A stretch of DNA of 64,000 nucleotides, from NCBI RefSeq assembly GCF_020696975.1, contig NZ_JAJGBK010000029.1:124001-188000 (forward strand), read 5' to 3'. A program made the position numbers and the translations under genes. The stretch's first letter is position 1. Every line of letters starts with the position of its first letter. Shown piece after piece: positions 50,559 through 59,701 of the stretch. The notes under the pieces were generated by a model. The model saw only the letters and a program-made list of their open reading frames with translations. It searched no databases and was not told the origin of the DNA. Source of the DNA: Methanoculleus sp. GTDB taxonomy: Archaea > Halobacteriota > Methanomicrobia > Methanomicrobiales > Methanoculleaceae.

Positions 50559-51752
50559 ATGAATACAGCCAAACGGATTTATAACGTCTTATTTATCTCG
50601 GTCTTCGCCACCATGCTCGGGCTTGGTGTCGTCAGCCCTCTCCTCCCCATATACGCGGAAAACCTGGGTGCGACCGGCATCTGGCTCGGTATCATCTTCT
50701 CAGCCTTCGCGCTCTCCCGGTCGGTCTTCATGCCCATCATCGGGCGGATATCGGACCGGCGGGGGAGGAAGTGGATCATCCTCATCGGCATGTTTGCCTA
50801 CGCGGCCCTCTCGCTCACCTACCTCATCGCCGGCGATGTTTACTCCCTCACGGTCGTCCGCTTCGCGCACGGGGTTGCGTCCGCGATGGTCGTCCCGATA
50901 GCCATGGCCTACATCGCAGACCTCTCGGAGAAGGGAAAGGAGGGGAGCCAGATGGGGAACTTTTCCATATCGATGTTCCTCGGTCTCGGGATGGGGCCGC
51001 TGCTTGGCGGGTTCTTAAACGACGCGTTCGGGATGCCATCGGTCTTCTACGTCATGGCCGCGCTCTCGGCGTTTGCCACGCTCCTCGTCGCCATCTCCCT
51101 CCCGGAGGCGAAACCGGGCATGCTCACCCTCCCGGACGGACAACCCATCCCGATGCGGGAGATCTTCAGATTGCCAGTCATGCGAGGGGTTCTGATATTC
51201 ACCCTCATCAGCGCCCTCGGTCGCGGAGGCATGATGGTCTTCATCCCGGTCTTTGGACCATTCATCGCGATCAGCCCGACTGAAGTGGGGATCATCCTCT
51301 CCGTGAACACCTTCCTGATGGCGTTCCTCCAGGTGCCGGTCGGGAGGCTCACCGACACCGGGAACAAGGTTGCCCTGATCGTGATAGGGTCTGCGATAGC
51401 GGCGGTGGCGCTTGCGGTAATCCCTCTCTCCGGGTCGTTCTGGCCACTGCTCGTGATCACCTCCATCATCGGCGTCGGTGGCGCCATCCAGCAGCCGTCG
51501 ATCATGGCCCTGACGGTCGATGCAGGCCGGTCCATCGGGATGGGAACCTCAATGGGCGCCTATAACACGACCTTCGGGATAGGTATGATCGTCGCTCCAC
51601 TGATCGGGGGTGTTTTCATGGACTATATCGGCATTGACGCCGTCTTCTATGTGGGTGGGGCGATAAGCCTTCTGGCGACCGCGGTCTTTGCGGTGATGAT
51701 GCAGAGGAACGCCCGTCATGACGCCGGCAGAGATATACCGGAGTCTGGATAG
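50559..51752 (+). CDS. Major facilitator superfamily transporter
   Basis: A 397-residue transporter with about twelve hydrophobic helices. The TM2-3 loop motif GRISDRRGRKWIILIG is the classical MFS motif A, with a related GRLTDTGNKVALIVIG after TM8. The ATG at 50559 follows AGGTG and a TATA element; a start seven codons earlier is less likely. Substrate is unknown; drug-efflux-like members have this appearance. Confidence 0.88.
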   Translation: MNTAKRIYNVLFISVFATMLGLGVVSPLLPIYAENLGATGIWLGIIFSAFALSRSVFMPIIGRISDRRGRKWIILIGMFAYAALSLTYLIAGDVYSLTVVRFAHGVASAMVVPIAMAYIADLSEKGKEGSQMGNFSISMFLGLGMGPLLGGFLNDAFGMPSVFYVMAALSAFATLLVAISLPEAKPGMLTLPDGQPIPMREIFRLPVMRGVLIFTLISALGRGGMMVFIPVFGPFIAISPTEVGIILSVNTFLMAFLQVPVGRLTDTGNKVALIVIGSAIAAVALAVIPLSGSFWPLLVITSIIGVGGAIQQPSIMALTVDAGRSIGMGTSMGAYNTTFGIGMIVAPLIGGVFMDYIGIDAVFYVGGAISLLATAVFAVMMQRNARHDAGRDIPESG

Positions 51753-51787
51753 ATGGCCCGGGAGGGACCACCCTCTCCAATAAAACC

Positions 51788-53800
51788 CTACGACTGCTCC
51801 TTCTCCTCGGCGCACTCGAGTTCCGCGACGACCTCGGCCGCGTCGTCCATCCGCCGGACGAGATCCTTGATCTCGATCAGGCGCTCGGCGCCGATGAAGT
51901 GCTCGGCCATCACCCGGGCCATATCGGTGAGTTCGATACGCCCCGCCCGCCGCCGGACCAGCCCGTAGTCGAGGAGCGTCGGCAGGGCGGGCTCCAGCGT
52001 CCCGACCATCGAGTGAGTCATACGGATGACCTGCTGCTCGTCGCCGTTAGAGACAATAGCGTTCGCGACGAACTCCTCCGTGCTCTGCTCCATGTCGTAC
52101 TCGGGAGCCACCTCCTCCATCTCGCCCCGCAGGAGGCCGACGGCGACCTCTTCCTCGGTTTTCCCGGACGTCCGGGAGTAGGACCCGCCGGGCTCCGCCA
52201 TGATGACCACACGGCCGAGGTCGTGGAAGTCCGGCCGGCCTGCCCGGCCCATCATCTGGTGGAACTCCTGGACACTGAGCCACTGGATGCCCATCGCGAG
52301 GGCGTCGAAGATCACCTGGGACGCCGGGAAATCGACGCCGGCCGCAAGCGCCGCCGTGGTCACGACGGCGGCAATCTCGCCGTTCGCGAACCGCCGCTCC
52401 ACGTCCCGGCGCTCCTGGGAGGTCAGCCCCGCGTGATAGGGGGCGGCCTTCTTCCCGAGCGCGTCGGCGATGACGTGGCAGCGGGCCCGGGAGTTCGTGA
52501 AGACGATCGTCTGGCCCCGATAGCCCTTCGACGACCGCACCTTGTACTCCTCGGCGACCATCTGCTTGATGAACCCGATCTTTTTGGACCGCTCAACGAA
52601 GATGAGATGCCGCTCGAGCGGGACCGGCCGGTCTGCGTAGCGGACCAGGTTTGCCCTGAGTTTCTCCGCAAGCAGCCCCGGCATCCCGATCGTGGCCGAG
52701 AGGTAGAGGAACTGGGCGTCGGGAGCGACGTGCTTGAGCCGGGCGATCAGCCCGTCGAGGCGGTGACCACGCTCGGGGTCCTCGAGCATCTGGACCTCGT
52801 CGATGACGACGGTCCCGATATCCTTGAGCGTTCGCCCGGTCCGGAGAGCATGGTCGATCCCCTCGTAGGTCCCCACCACGACTGGAGCGTTGACGTCCCG
52901 GTCCCCCGCCGGACGGGTCTCGGGGAGGTTGAGGCGGCTCACCCCGGTCTGCAGGGTGACCCGGACAAGGTGGCCGTAGCGGTCACGGAACCGCTGGTAC
53001 TTCTGGTTCGCGAGCGCGACCAGCGGAACCAGGAAGAGCACCCTCCCCCGGCCTTCGAGGAAGTTCTTCATCCCGGCCATCTCCCCGATGAAGGTCTTGC
53101 CGCTCGCGGTGGCGGAGACGACGAGGAGGTGCTGCCCCTCCAAAAGCCCGTCCTGGACGGCGAGCTGCTGGACGGGCATCAGGTACTCGACCCCGGCAGC
53201 CTTCGCAAACGCGGGAGGCAGCGGCAGATCGGTGATATGAGCCGTCTTCTGGACCTCGTGTGCCTCAAGCCGGTCAAAGAGTGTCCGCGTCCGGTCGGGA
53301 TGATCGGGCCCCACCGACGCCAGCACCCGGTCGAGATCCCGGACCTGGACGAGGAGTTTCTCAAGATGCACGAGCACCGAACCACCGAACTTGCCCAGGT
53401 AGCCGAGCTCCCGGCGCATCTCGCGCTTCGCGCAGTCCATGCAGATCCACTCTCCGCCGTAGCGGACACCGGTAGTCTTATCGACGGGAACAAACCGGTC
53501 CTCGAGCTGGCAGAACCGGCAGATGTTGATCCTTGATGACGAGATCTGGAGGTCCGCAAGGAACGACTCAAACTCCGGGCTCTTCGCCGCAAGGAGGACG
53601 GAAGACCGGCGCAGCAGCGTGATGAGATCCCGGGTCGGGGTGGGCTTGAGTTGCTTGCCCCGCCTGCGCATCTTGAAGTTCTTGGGCCGCCGGCCCTTCG
53701 GGGTCGCAGTCAGGTCGACAAAACCCGAGCCCTCGACACGGCCGCCTTCAACAAACAACAGCTTGTATGTGCCTTTCTGGGGCTGGACGATAACCTTCAT
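51788..53800 (-). CDS. Ski2-like DEAD/H-box helicase, DUF5814 family
   Basis: A 670-residue helicase. Residues 1-200 are a DUF5814-type N-terminal domain with a CRFC...CMDC zinc site (about 94-126). The helicase core has SATASGKT (Walker A), PLVALANQKY (Ia), VVIDEVQML (DExH), LSATIG (III), VFTNSRARC (IV), TTAALAAGVDFPA (V) and QEFHQMMGRAGR (VI). It is the last gene of an operon with two winged-helix proteins; its ATG overlaps the preceding stop. Probably RNA or DNA unwinding; role not known. Confidence 0.9.
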   Translation of the reverse strand: MKVIVQPQKGTYKLLFVEGGRVEGSGFVDLTATPKGRRPKNFKMRRRGKQLKPTPTRDLITLLRRSSVLLAAKSPEFESFLADLQISSSRINICRFCQLEDRFVPVDKTTGVRYGGEWICMDCAKREMRRELGYLGKFGGSVLVHLEKLLVQVRDLDRVLASVGPDHPDRTRTLFDRLEAHEVQKTAHITDLPLPPAFAKAAGVEYLMPVQQLAVQDGLLEGQHLLVVSATASGKTFIGEMAGMKNFLEGRGRVLFLVPLVALANQKYQRFRDRYGHLVRVTLQTGVSRLNLPETRPAGDRDVNAPVVVGTYEGIDHALRTGRTLKDIGTVVIDEVQMLEDPERGHRLDGLIARLKHVAPDAQFLYLSATIGMPGLLAEKLRANLVRYADRPVPLERHLIFVERSKKIGFIKQMVAEEYKVRSSKGYRGQTIVFTNSRARCHVIADALGKKAAPYHAGLTSQERRDVERRFANGEIAAVVTTAALAAGVDFPASQVIFDALAMGIQWLSVQEFHQMMGRAGRPDFHDLGRVVIMAEPGGSYSRTSGKTEEEVAVGLLRGEMEEVAPEYDMEQSTEEFVANAIVSNGDEQQVIRMTHSMVGTLEPALPTLLDYGLVRRRAGRIELTDMARVMAEHFIGAERLIEIKDLVRRMDDAAEVVAELECAEEKEQS

Positions 53801-54606
53801 GGTGCGATCAGGTCGTGGATCGTGTAGGTGAGCCCCACCGTCTCCAGTCGCTTGAGAAAATCGGTAAACTCCTCATCAACGATAAGTATTGCGCACTCCC
53901 GACCATGGAACGCCGCCTCGATGACGCCCTCCCGGGAGCCGAAGAACATATCCGGTTCGATATTCGCCTTTTTGAGGGCCACGTAAGATTCGAGGCCGAC
54001 GGCGCCCACCATCTCGACATTCTGGATAGCCTCCCGGAGAAGATCGATGCTGACCTGCCTTGAGCCGCCCCGCTCGACCCGCGGCACCTTGCAGACATGG
54101 ATAAGCCCTTCAGCGTGCTCGATGATCCCGTTCAACTGGGCAACACCGAGATCCTCCCCGGGCCCTGCGTCCATGGTCGCCCTGCCTGTTGCGCTCTGCT
54201 CCTCTTTCGTCGCATACAGCCATCCATCCTGCATGAAGACGCCGACGGTATCCCCCTTCTGGATCTCGTCACGGGCGATAGCCGTCCAGACCGCCACCTG
54301 CTGGATGATGTCCCGGTTGACATGGCGGGCATAGGATTCAAGCGCCTCGGCGTGCCGCAGAACCCACTCGATCCCGCCCTTTGTCACCTCATACCGGCCG
54401 CGGCCGTGAGCGGTGACCAGTCCTTCGTCCACCATCTCCCGGATGTACTCGGAGACAGCCTGGGGTGTCACGCCGAGTTTCCCGGCGATCTCCTGCTGGC
54501 GGATGGCAGGCTGGTGTTCGGCGATCTCTACGAGGATCTGGAACCGGGTAGCCTCCCGTTTGCTGCGCAGGATGACATAAAGGGGATCGTCAGTGAGGTC
54601 GGTCAA
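53797..54606 (-). CDS. Winged-helix protein, middle gene of helicase operon
   Basis: A 269-residue protein. The N-terminal 80 residues form a MarR/HTH-type winged helix (YVILRSKREATRFQILVEIAEHQPAIRQQEIAGKLGVTPQAVSEYIREMVDEGLVTAHGRGRYEVTKGG). A coiled linker and a C-terminal effector-like domain (KKANIEPDMFFGSREGVIEAAFHGRECAILIVDEEFTDFLKRLETVGLTYTI) follow, of a type conserved in methanogens. Its stop overlaps the helicase start and its ATG lies within the previous gene's end, so three genes form one operon. Confidence 0.8.
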   Translation of the reverse strand: MTDLTDDPLYVILRSKREATRFQILVEIAEHQPAIRQQEIAGKLGVTPQAVSEYIREMVDEGLVTAHGRGRYEVTKGGIEWVLRHAEALESYARHVNRDIIQQVAVWTAIARDEIQKGDTVGVFMQDGWLYATKEEQSATGRATMDAGPGEDLGVAQLNGIIEHAEGLIHVCKVPRVERGGSRQVSIDLLREAIQNVEMVGAVGLESYVALKKANIEPDMFFGSREGVIEAAFHGRECAILIVDEEFTDFLKRLETVGLTYTIHDLIAP

Positions 54607-55102
54607 GCAACACCATTCCCTGCCCTTTCACGTCGAGACCGGGGATCCGTTTTGCCAGCCCCTTGATGAAGGTCGGACTGACGCCGTATTTCCGGGATAT
54701 ATCGCCGATCGAGGTGGTGCCCGCTGCAATCTCCTGTTCGACCGAGTCAACGATCGTACGGAGGCCCTCGTCGTTTGAGATGGCAATGTGCAGCAGGTCC
54801 CCGATATCGCCCATGGAACACTGAAAACTGGCCCGGAATTTGCTGTATGTTGTCCGGTATTCCTTCGTCGGTTTCTCTCCGGGCTTGGGCATCCGCCACT
54901 GCTCTTCGATCAGGTTTCCCTTCTTGAGGATGGAGAGACACTCGGTCGCCACCGAGGTCTCGACGTATGCTCCCAGTTCCTCCTCGGTAAGCCAGGCTTT
55001 GTTTAAGAGCTCGTAGATCTTTTTATAATCGGCATTATTGAACGTTATAAGAAGAGGAACCAGTTCAACTGGATCATTAAGAATTTTAATATGTCCCGTC
55101 AA
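54590..55102 (-). CDS. Winged-helix/ArsR-like regulator, first gene of helicase operon
   Basis: A 170-residue regulator. The first 80 residues look like a winged helix (VELVPLLITFNNADYKKIYELLNKAWLTEEELGAYVETSVATECLSILKKGNLIEEQWRM), followed by a second helix-turn-helix-like segment near the end (IGDISRKYGVSPTFIKGLAKRIPGL). The ATG is at 55100-55102. Its 3' end overlaps the next gene by 17 bases. An 18-bp palindrome between it and hypF is a natural binding site. Confidence 0.78.
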   Translation of the reverse strand: MTGHIKILNDPVELVPLLITFNNADYKKIYELLNKAWLTEEELGAYVETSVATECLSILKKGNLIEEQWRMPKPGEKPTKEYRTTYSKFRASFQCSMGDIGDLLHIAISNDEGLRTIVDSVEQEIAAGTTSIGDISRKYGVSPTFIKGLAKRIPGLDVKGQGMVLLDRPH

Positions 55103-55116
55103 TGCGATACCCTATT

Positions 55117-55134
55117 GTTATATCGTTGTATAAC
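55117..55134. promoter_or_regulatory. 18-bp palindrome between the helicase operon and hypF
   Basis: GTTATATCGTTGTATAAC has perfect six-base arms (GTTATA and TATAAC) with a six-base spacer, in the 57-base divergent spacer. It starts 15 bases from the regulator's ATG and ends 25 bases before the hypF ATG, overlapping or next to the TATA elements on both sides. A candidate operator for the neighbouring winged-helix protein. Confidence 0.65.
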
Positions 55135-55159
55135 TCCATAAATTTTTGCTGAAATTTCA

Positions 55160-57367
55160 ATGCGTACACGTGGCACCATTATCATCCGGGGCATCGTCCA
55201 GGGGGTCGGATTTCGCCCCTTTGTCTATGCAAAGGCCCGGGAATTCGGAATCACCGGGACCGTCAAAAACCTCGGGAGCGAAGTGGAGATCAATGCATTT
55301 GGGGACCGTTTTGAGGAGTTCCTGGCGGCTGTTTCCAGAGGAACACCGTTATCTCACATAGATTCCGTAGATGTCCGGAATTTGCATGGCAACCCACCCG
55401 ATACGTTCAACATCCTTGAGAGTGGTTCCGGAAGCCTCTCGGGGTTCATCCCGACGGATGTTGCCATATGTGACGACTGCATCGCCGACATTCTCACACC
55501 GGGTGGGCGATATGAGGGCTACTGGGCCACATCCTGCGTCAACTGCGGCCCACGATACAGCATCATCAATACTACCCCTTACGACCGGGAGCGGACGTCG
55601 ATGACGGAGTTCCCGGCCTGCGCCGCCTGCGAGAGCGAGTACACCGACCCGTCGTGCCGGCGCCATCATGCGCAGACGATCGCCTGTGCGGCCTGCGGGC
55701 CGCGTCTCGCCCTTCTCAGGACCGATGGAACGCCGGTAGCGGCAGATCCCATCCGGGAAACGGCGGCGCTCCTCGATGCCGGCTCGATAGTCGCGATCCG
55801 TGGGATTGGTGGATTCCATATCGCCTGCACCGAAGAGGCGGCCCCTGAGTTGAAGCGCCGCCTGGGCCGGACGGAACAGCCGCTCGCGGTGATGGCGACC
55901 CCTGCGGAGGTGGAGCGGATCGCGGTCGTCTCTGGCGAAGAGCGGGCGATCCTCAACTCCCGGGAACGGCCGATCGTCGTGCTCGATAAGCGGGACCCCG
56001 CTTCCCTCCCGGGGATCTCAAACCTCCACACCATCGGGTGCATGCTCCCCTACACCGGGCTGCACCACCTCCTCTTTGCAGAACTCGCCCACCCGCTCCT
56101 CATCATGACGAGCGCGAACCTGCCGGGCTACCCGATGACCACCGATCTCGCAACCGCTCTCGAGCGACTTCCCGGGCAGGTGGATTATATCCTCACTCAC
56201 GACCGCCGGATCGTCAACCGGTGCGACGACTCAGTCGTCCGGGACGGCTACATCATCCGGCTCTCCCGTGGTCTCGCCCCGAAGCGGGAGGCGATCGATC
56301 TCGGCAAAGGGTGCATCCTCGGCGTCGGCCCGGAACTGAACGCGAACATCTCCATCTACAAGAACGGCTTCTGCATCACCTCCCCGCATGTCGGAAACGT
56401 CAGGAACCCCCAGACGCTCGCCTACCTGCAGGAGACGACGGAGAGGCTCGGCACCCTCACCGGCGCACGCTATGACCGGATCGTCCACGACCTCCACCCG
56501 CAGTTCCTCTCGACCCGCTACGCGAGGGAGGTTGCCGAAGCGACCGGGGCGGAGCTCCTCGCCGTCCAGCACCACCGGGCACACATCGCCGCCGCGACCC
56601 GGGAGGAGTGCGTCGGGATCGCTATCGACGGGGTGGGTTACGGCGATGACGCAACGATCTGGGGTGGCGAGGTATTTGCGGGGAAGGTGCCCCACCTCGA
56701 CCGGGTCGCCCACCTCGAGGTCGTCCCGATGCCGGGCGGCGACCTCGCCACCCGGTTCCCGGAACGGATGCTCTACGGCATCCTCCCCACCGCCGAAGTC
56801 CGGGATCTCCTTGCATCGCGAGGGTGGAGCGATATCGAACTTGCGGTCCTCGTCCGGCAGGTGGAGCGGGGCTTAAACGTCGCCGCGACCTCGAGCACGG
56901 GGAGGGTGCTGGATGCCGCCGCAGCCCTCCTCGGGATCTGCCGGGAGCGGACCTACGACGGCGAGCCGGCGATGAAACTCGAGTCGGCGGCGCATGCCGG
57001 GAAGGCCTCGGCCTGGGATCTCGAGTTTCTCCGCGACGGTGATTGCGAGGTCCTCTCGACCCGTTCCCTCCTCGCGGAGGCCTTCCGGCGGGCCGCAGCC
57101 GGGGAGCGGGCCGAAGATCTCGCCGCATCGCTCCAGCACAACCTCGCCCGTGGCGTCGCCGCGATGGCCGTCCGGGCGGCAGAAGAGCGGGGGATCCCCC
57201 GGGTAGCGCTCTCGGGCGGGGTGGCGTACAACAAGGCGATCCGGGAGACGATCCGGGAGGCGGTCCGTGCCGCCGGGCTCGAGTTCGTTATTAACCGGGA
57301 GTATCCCCTCGGGGACGGGTGCATCAGCTTCGGGCAGGTGGTGTACGGGGGGAGTGTGGAGGAGTAA
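55160..57367 (+). CDS. hypF: Carbamoyltransferase HypF
   Basis: HypF makes the cyanide ligands of [NiFe] hydrogenase from carbamoyl phosphate. The 735-residue product has, in order, an acylphosphatase domain (VQGVGFRPFVYAKA, 1-90), two CxxC zinc fingers (CDDC...CVNC and CAAC...CAAC, about 107-185), a YrdC domain (MTSANLPGYPM, about 200-380) and a Kae1-like carbamoyl-transfer domain (VQHHRAHIAA, RIGLDGVGYGDD-type, ALSGGVAYNKAI). A possible TATA element, CCATAAATT, lies 16-24 bases before the ATG; no Shine-Dalgarno is clear. Confidence 0.95.
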   Translation: MRTRGTIIIRGIVQGVGFRPFVYAKAREFGITGTVKNLGSEVEINAFGDRFEEFLAAVSRGTPLSHIDSVDVRNLHGNPPDTFNILESGSGSLSGFIPTDVAICDDCIADILTPGGRYEGYWATSCVNCGPRYSIINTTPYDRERTSMTEFPACAACESEYTDPSCRRHHAQTIACAACGPRLALLRTDGTPVAADPIRETAALLDAGSIVAIRGIGGFHIACTEEAAPELKRRLGRTEQPLAVMATPAEVERIAVVSGEERAILNSRERPIVVLDKRDPASLPGISNLHTIGCMLPYTGLHHLLFAELAHPLLIMTSANLPGYPMTTDLATALERLPGQVDYILTHDRRIVNRCDDSVVRDGYIIRLSRGLAPKREAIDLGKGCILGVGPELNANISIYKNGFCITSPHVGNVRNPQTLAYLQETTERLGTLTGARYDRIVHDLHPQFLSTRYAREVAEATGAELLAVQHHRAHIAAATREECVGIAIDGVGYGDDATIWGGEVFAGKVPHLDRVAHLEVVPMPGGDLATRFPERMLYGILPTAEVRDLLASRGWSDIELAVLVRQVERGLNVAATSSTGRVLDAAAALLGICRERTYDGEPAMKLESAAHAGKASAWDLEFLRDGDCEVLSTRSLLAEAFRRAAAGERAEDLAASLQHNLARGVAAMAVRAAEERGIPRVALSGGVAYNKAIRETIREAVRAAGLEFVINREYPLGDGCISFGQVVYGGSVEE

Positions 57368-57657
57368 GGAGGGCGGGTTCGGCTGCCCCGGACGATGGGT
57401 ACTGGTGGAGGAACTCCCTTCGACCATCGGCATCAGGCTCCTCCGCCATCACGGCGTCGGACGGGTGGGGACGGTCCGCCGATTGCGCACATCCCGGGAG
57501 GCGGCGCCGATCGCGACGTTTTGCCCCCGAAGGAGACGGTTCCGGCCTCCACGCCTCCTGCAGGGGAGATGCGATTAGAGTACGGGTTGCATGATTAGTA
57601 CGTCGCGGTGGCCGTAAAAGAGATATAGTAATTCTCGAAATTCCTCAACGATACGCT

Positions 57658-58131
57658 ATGAGACTGATTGGAATCGCAACAATTATCATGGTGGTCGTGG
57701 CGCTGCTGACCCCGGCCGTCGGAGCACAGGAGATAGAGAACGGCAACTACGTCGTGACCCCCGGGGAGACGACGTTCAAGGAGAGACTACTGCTCACGTC
57801 GACGAACGTCGGCGGCATCGTCATGCCGATGAACGCCGGCAGCATCAAACAGGGCGGGTCGGACTTGTACTCGTTCAACGTTCCCGTAGGCACGACGGAG
57901 CGCACCGTCGATCTGAACTGGGGCAATCCGTCCAACTCGCTTCGTCTGACGATTTTCACGCCGATCGCCACGCTCGGGCCGTACTACGACTCGGCCGACG
58001 GCACCGTGAACGGGAGGATATGCTTGAACATAAAGCACTCCTCCGGTGCGTTGCACCCCGGAACGTGGTACTTCGAGGTCTACGGCGACCGCGTGACCGG
58101 GACCCAGGGCTACACGTTCGTCTGGTGGTGA
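57658..58131 (+). CDS. Secreted protein with PPC-like domain
   Basis: A 157-residue protein with a clear signal peptide (MRLIGIATIIMVVVALLTPAVGA) and a mature beta-rich part (YSFNVPVGTTERTVDLNWGNPSNSLRLTIFTPIATLGPYYD, GTWYFEVYGDRVTGTQGYTF) that looks like a pre-peptidase C-terminal (PPC) domain, common in archaeal surface proteins. It precedes a membrane helix-turn-helix gene by about 40 bases. Function unknown. Confidence 0.7.
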   Translation: MRLIGIATIIMVVVALLTPAVGAQEIENGNYVVTPGETTFKERLLLTSTNVGGIVMPMNAGSIKQGGSDLYSFNVPVGTTERTVDLNWGNPSNSLRLTIFTPIATLGPYYDSADGTVNGRICLNIKHSSGALHPGTWYFEVYGDRVTGTQGYTFVWW

Positions 58132-58171
58132 ATAGCAAAACGTTGAACACTTCTTCCGGCGATCATTCAGT

Positions 58172-58997
58172 ATGATGCGGTGGAGTCGGATCTTCTCCCT
58201 TCTTTTCGTCGCTGTGGTCCTCGCAAAGCTTGCACTCCCGGGCCACGGTAACCGCCGGTTACGAGATCGAACCGGGGAAGTACTCCAGCGAGGTACACGA
58301 CCTCACTGGCGAGAGGTATGACTTCGAGAAGAACATACTCTGGGACTTGCCGCTCTGGGCGGTGCTACCCTATGTCATGCTCACATTCTTCCCCGTGTGC
58401 TTCTTCCCCGGCGAATTTGTTTACTTTCTCTTCCTAACGTTCGGCTACCGACGGGTGACACAGCGCACAATTCTCGACGACGACCTCCGGCGTGACCTCT
58501 ACCGGCAGATCGCCGCCTATCCGGGCATCGAGACCGGGGAACTCAACGAGCTTACGGGTGTCTCGCGAAGTCGGCTCCGGTATCACCTCGCCATGCTCGC
58601 CAGGGAAGGAAAGGTGGCCACCGTCTGTCACCGGGGCCGCTACGGGCACTTCGCAAGGAACCAGAGGCACACCGCGTTTGAACAGCGCATCCAGATCGTC
58701 CTACGGGAGGAAATTTCCCAGGTGATGCTCGGGCGTCTCCTCGAATCCATGGAGGTGGACCGGAACGATCTCTCGGAACGGCTTGGAATCTCCGGTCGGA
58801 TAGCCTCGGATAGGATGCGGGAGTTCAAGGGAGACGGGATCGTCGTCACGGAGAGGGATGGACGGTTCGTCCGCTACCGGCTCTCCGAAGCTGCCCGGGA
58901 GTTCTTCGACAGGCATCCGGAAGCTCTCCGCCTCCCCGGCCATCCCGGCACGGAGAGTTATCCCGCCGAAATGGGTCGCGAGATCTCGTCGGGCTAA
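58172..58997 (+). pseudogene. Membrane-anchored winged-helix regulator with an apparent frameshift near its start
   Basis: From 58230 a 255-codon frame gives a protein with ATVTAGYEIEPGKYSSEVHDL, a hydrophobic helix near LWAVLPYVMLTFFPVCFFPGE, and two tandem winged-helix-like segments (RRDLYRQIAAYPGIETGELNELTGVSRSRLRYHLAMLAREGK and EVDRNDLSERLGISGRIASDRM). A TTG start is the only upstream start. In the +2 frame an ATG pair at 58172 encodes MMRWSRIFSLLFVAVVLA, a good signal peptide; joining it to the main frame needs a one-base indel in the CCCGGG run (58237-58242), giving an ALPA cleavage-like sequence. So the gene is either frameshifted or starts at TTG. Confidence 0.5.
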
Positions 58998-59303
58998 ATT
59001 CCAGCGCGCGGGTCCGTATACCTGTCTTGCGGCCGTCACGCTCCGTCATCGAGATCCGATCTCGCATGAGAGGAAACCACTCGCAGTACCGCTTATCACG
59101 AACCCATCCCAAGAAAAGTCGTGGTTTTCACCTTCATCCCACCCATCGATGAGATAAGAAAATCCGGGTATAGGAGTGAGCTCGCATTTCCAATACCTTA
59201 ACGTGAATTGTCCTGCCCTGCGTATGCAGGAGAGCGTTTCCGCACTGCGCTTCTCTCCCACAAAATGTAAATAACGAGCATGGTAAGGAGACCCCTATCG
59301 GGC
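58998..59303. other. Spacer after the membrane HTH gene
   Basis: No gene supported. A minus-strand frame at 59046-59261 has no family features. This stretch is AT-richer than the core genome. Confidence 0.4.
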
Positions 59304-59640
59304 TTAGTTGCCAAGGACCATCCCACTGCAGGGAAATAATACCACTGTAACAGGGAGCCAGATCAGAATACCCAGGAGAGATCTTTTAAGCCCCCAATTA
59401 CACCACGAATGACTTCGAAACCACCTAATTCCCGCTGATACATCAGGTAGTTCCCAAAGGAGACAAAAACATCATGGGGCCAATATAAAGCCAGTTAACG
59501 ACCGGATTTTGAATACCGTCTAGGTGAGGGAAAAAAGTACGTTCAACGAACCACAGAAGAACAATCCAGGCGATTGCCAATAGTACCCCGAGTACTGCTC
59601 CCCCTGCCCGGCTCGATTTTTCATTTGAATCGTTCTCCAT
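59304..59640 (-). pseudogene. Small membrane protein gene with two apparent frameshifts
   Basis: The open frame from the ATG at 59640 gives 65 residues (MENDSNEKSSRAGG, then AVLGVLLAIAWIVLLWFVERTFFP) ending at 59443. Downstream sequence keeps coding-like content in other frames: after MMF, frame 2 reads VSFGNYLMYQRELGGF and then VIRGVIGG; frame 1 continues LKRSLLGILIWLPVTVVLF, ending at TAA (59304). The switch points lie at a run of five T near 59465-59469 and at G5/A4 runs near 59384-59395. Joined, the product would be about 110 residues with two or three helices. Either a decayed gene or homopolymer sequence errors. Confidence 0.55.
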
Positions 59641-59701
59641 TTGGTGTAGTGAAATCGTTCTATGGGCGAGGGTGTGCGTCAATTGTAGATAAGATGGCCG
59701 T

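Noticed and set aside
57368-57657. Several short frames after hypF
   Set aside because: No Shine-Dalgarno, TATA or domain support; the only supported signal is the promoter of the next gene.
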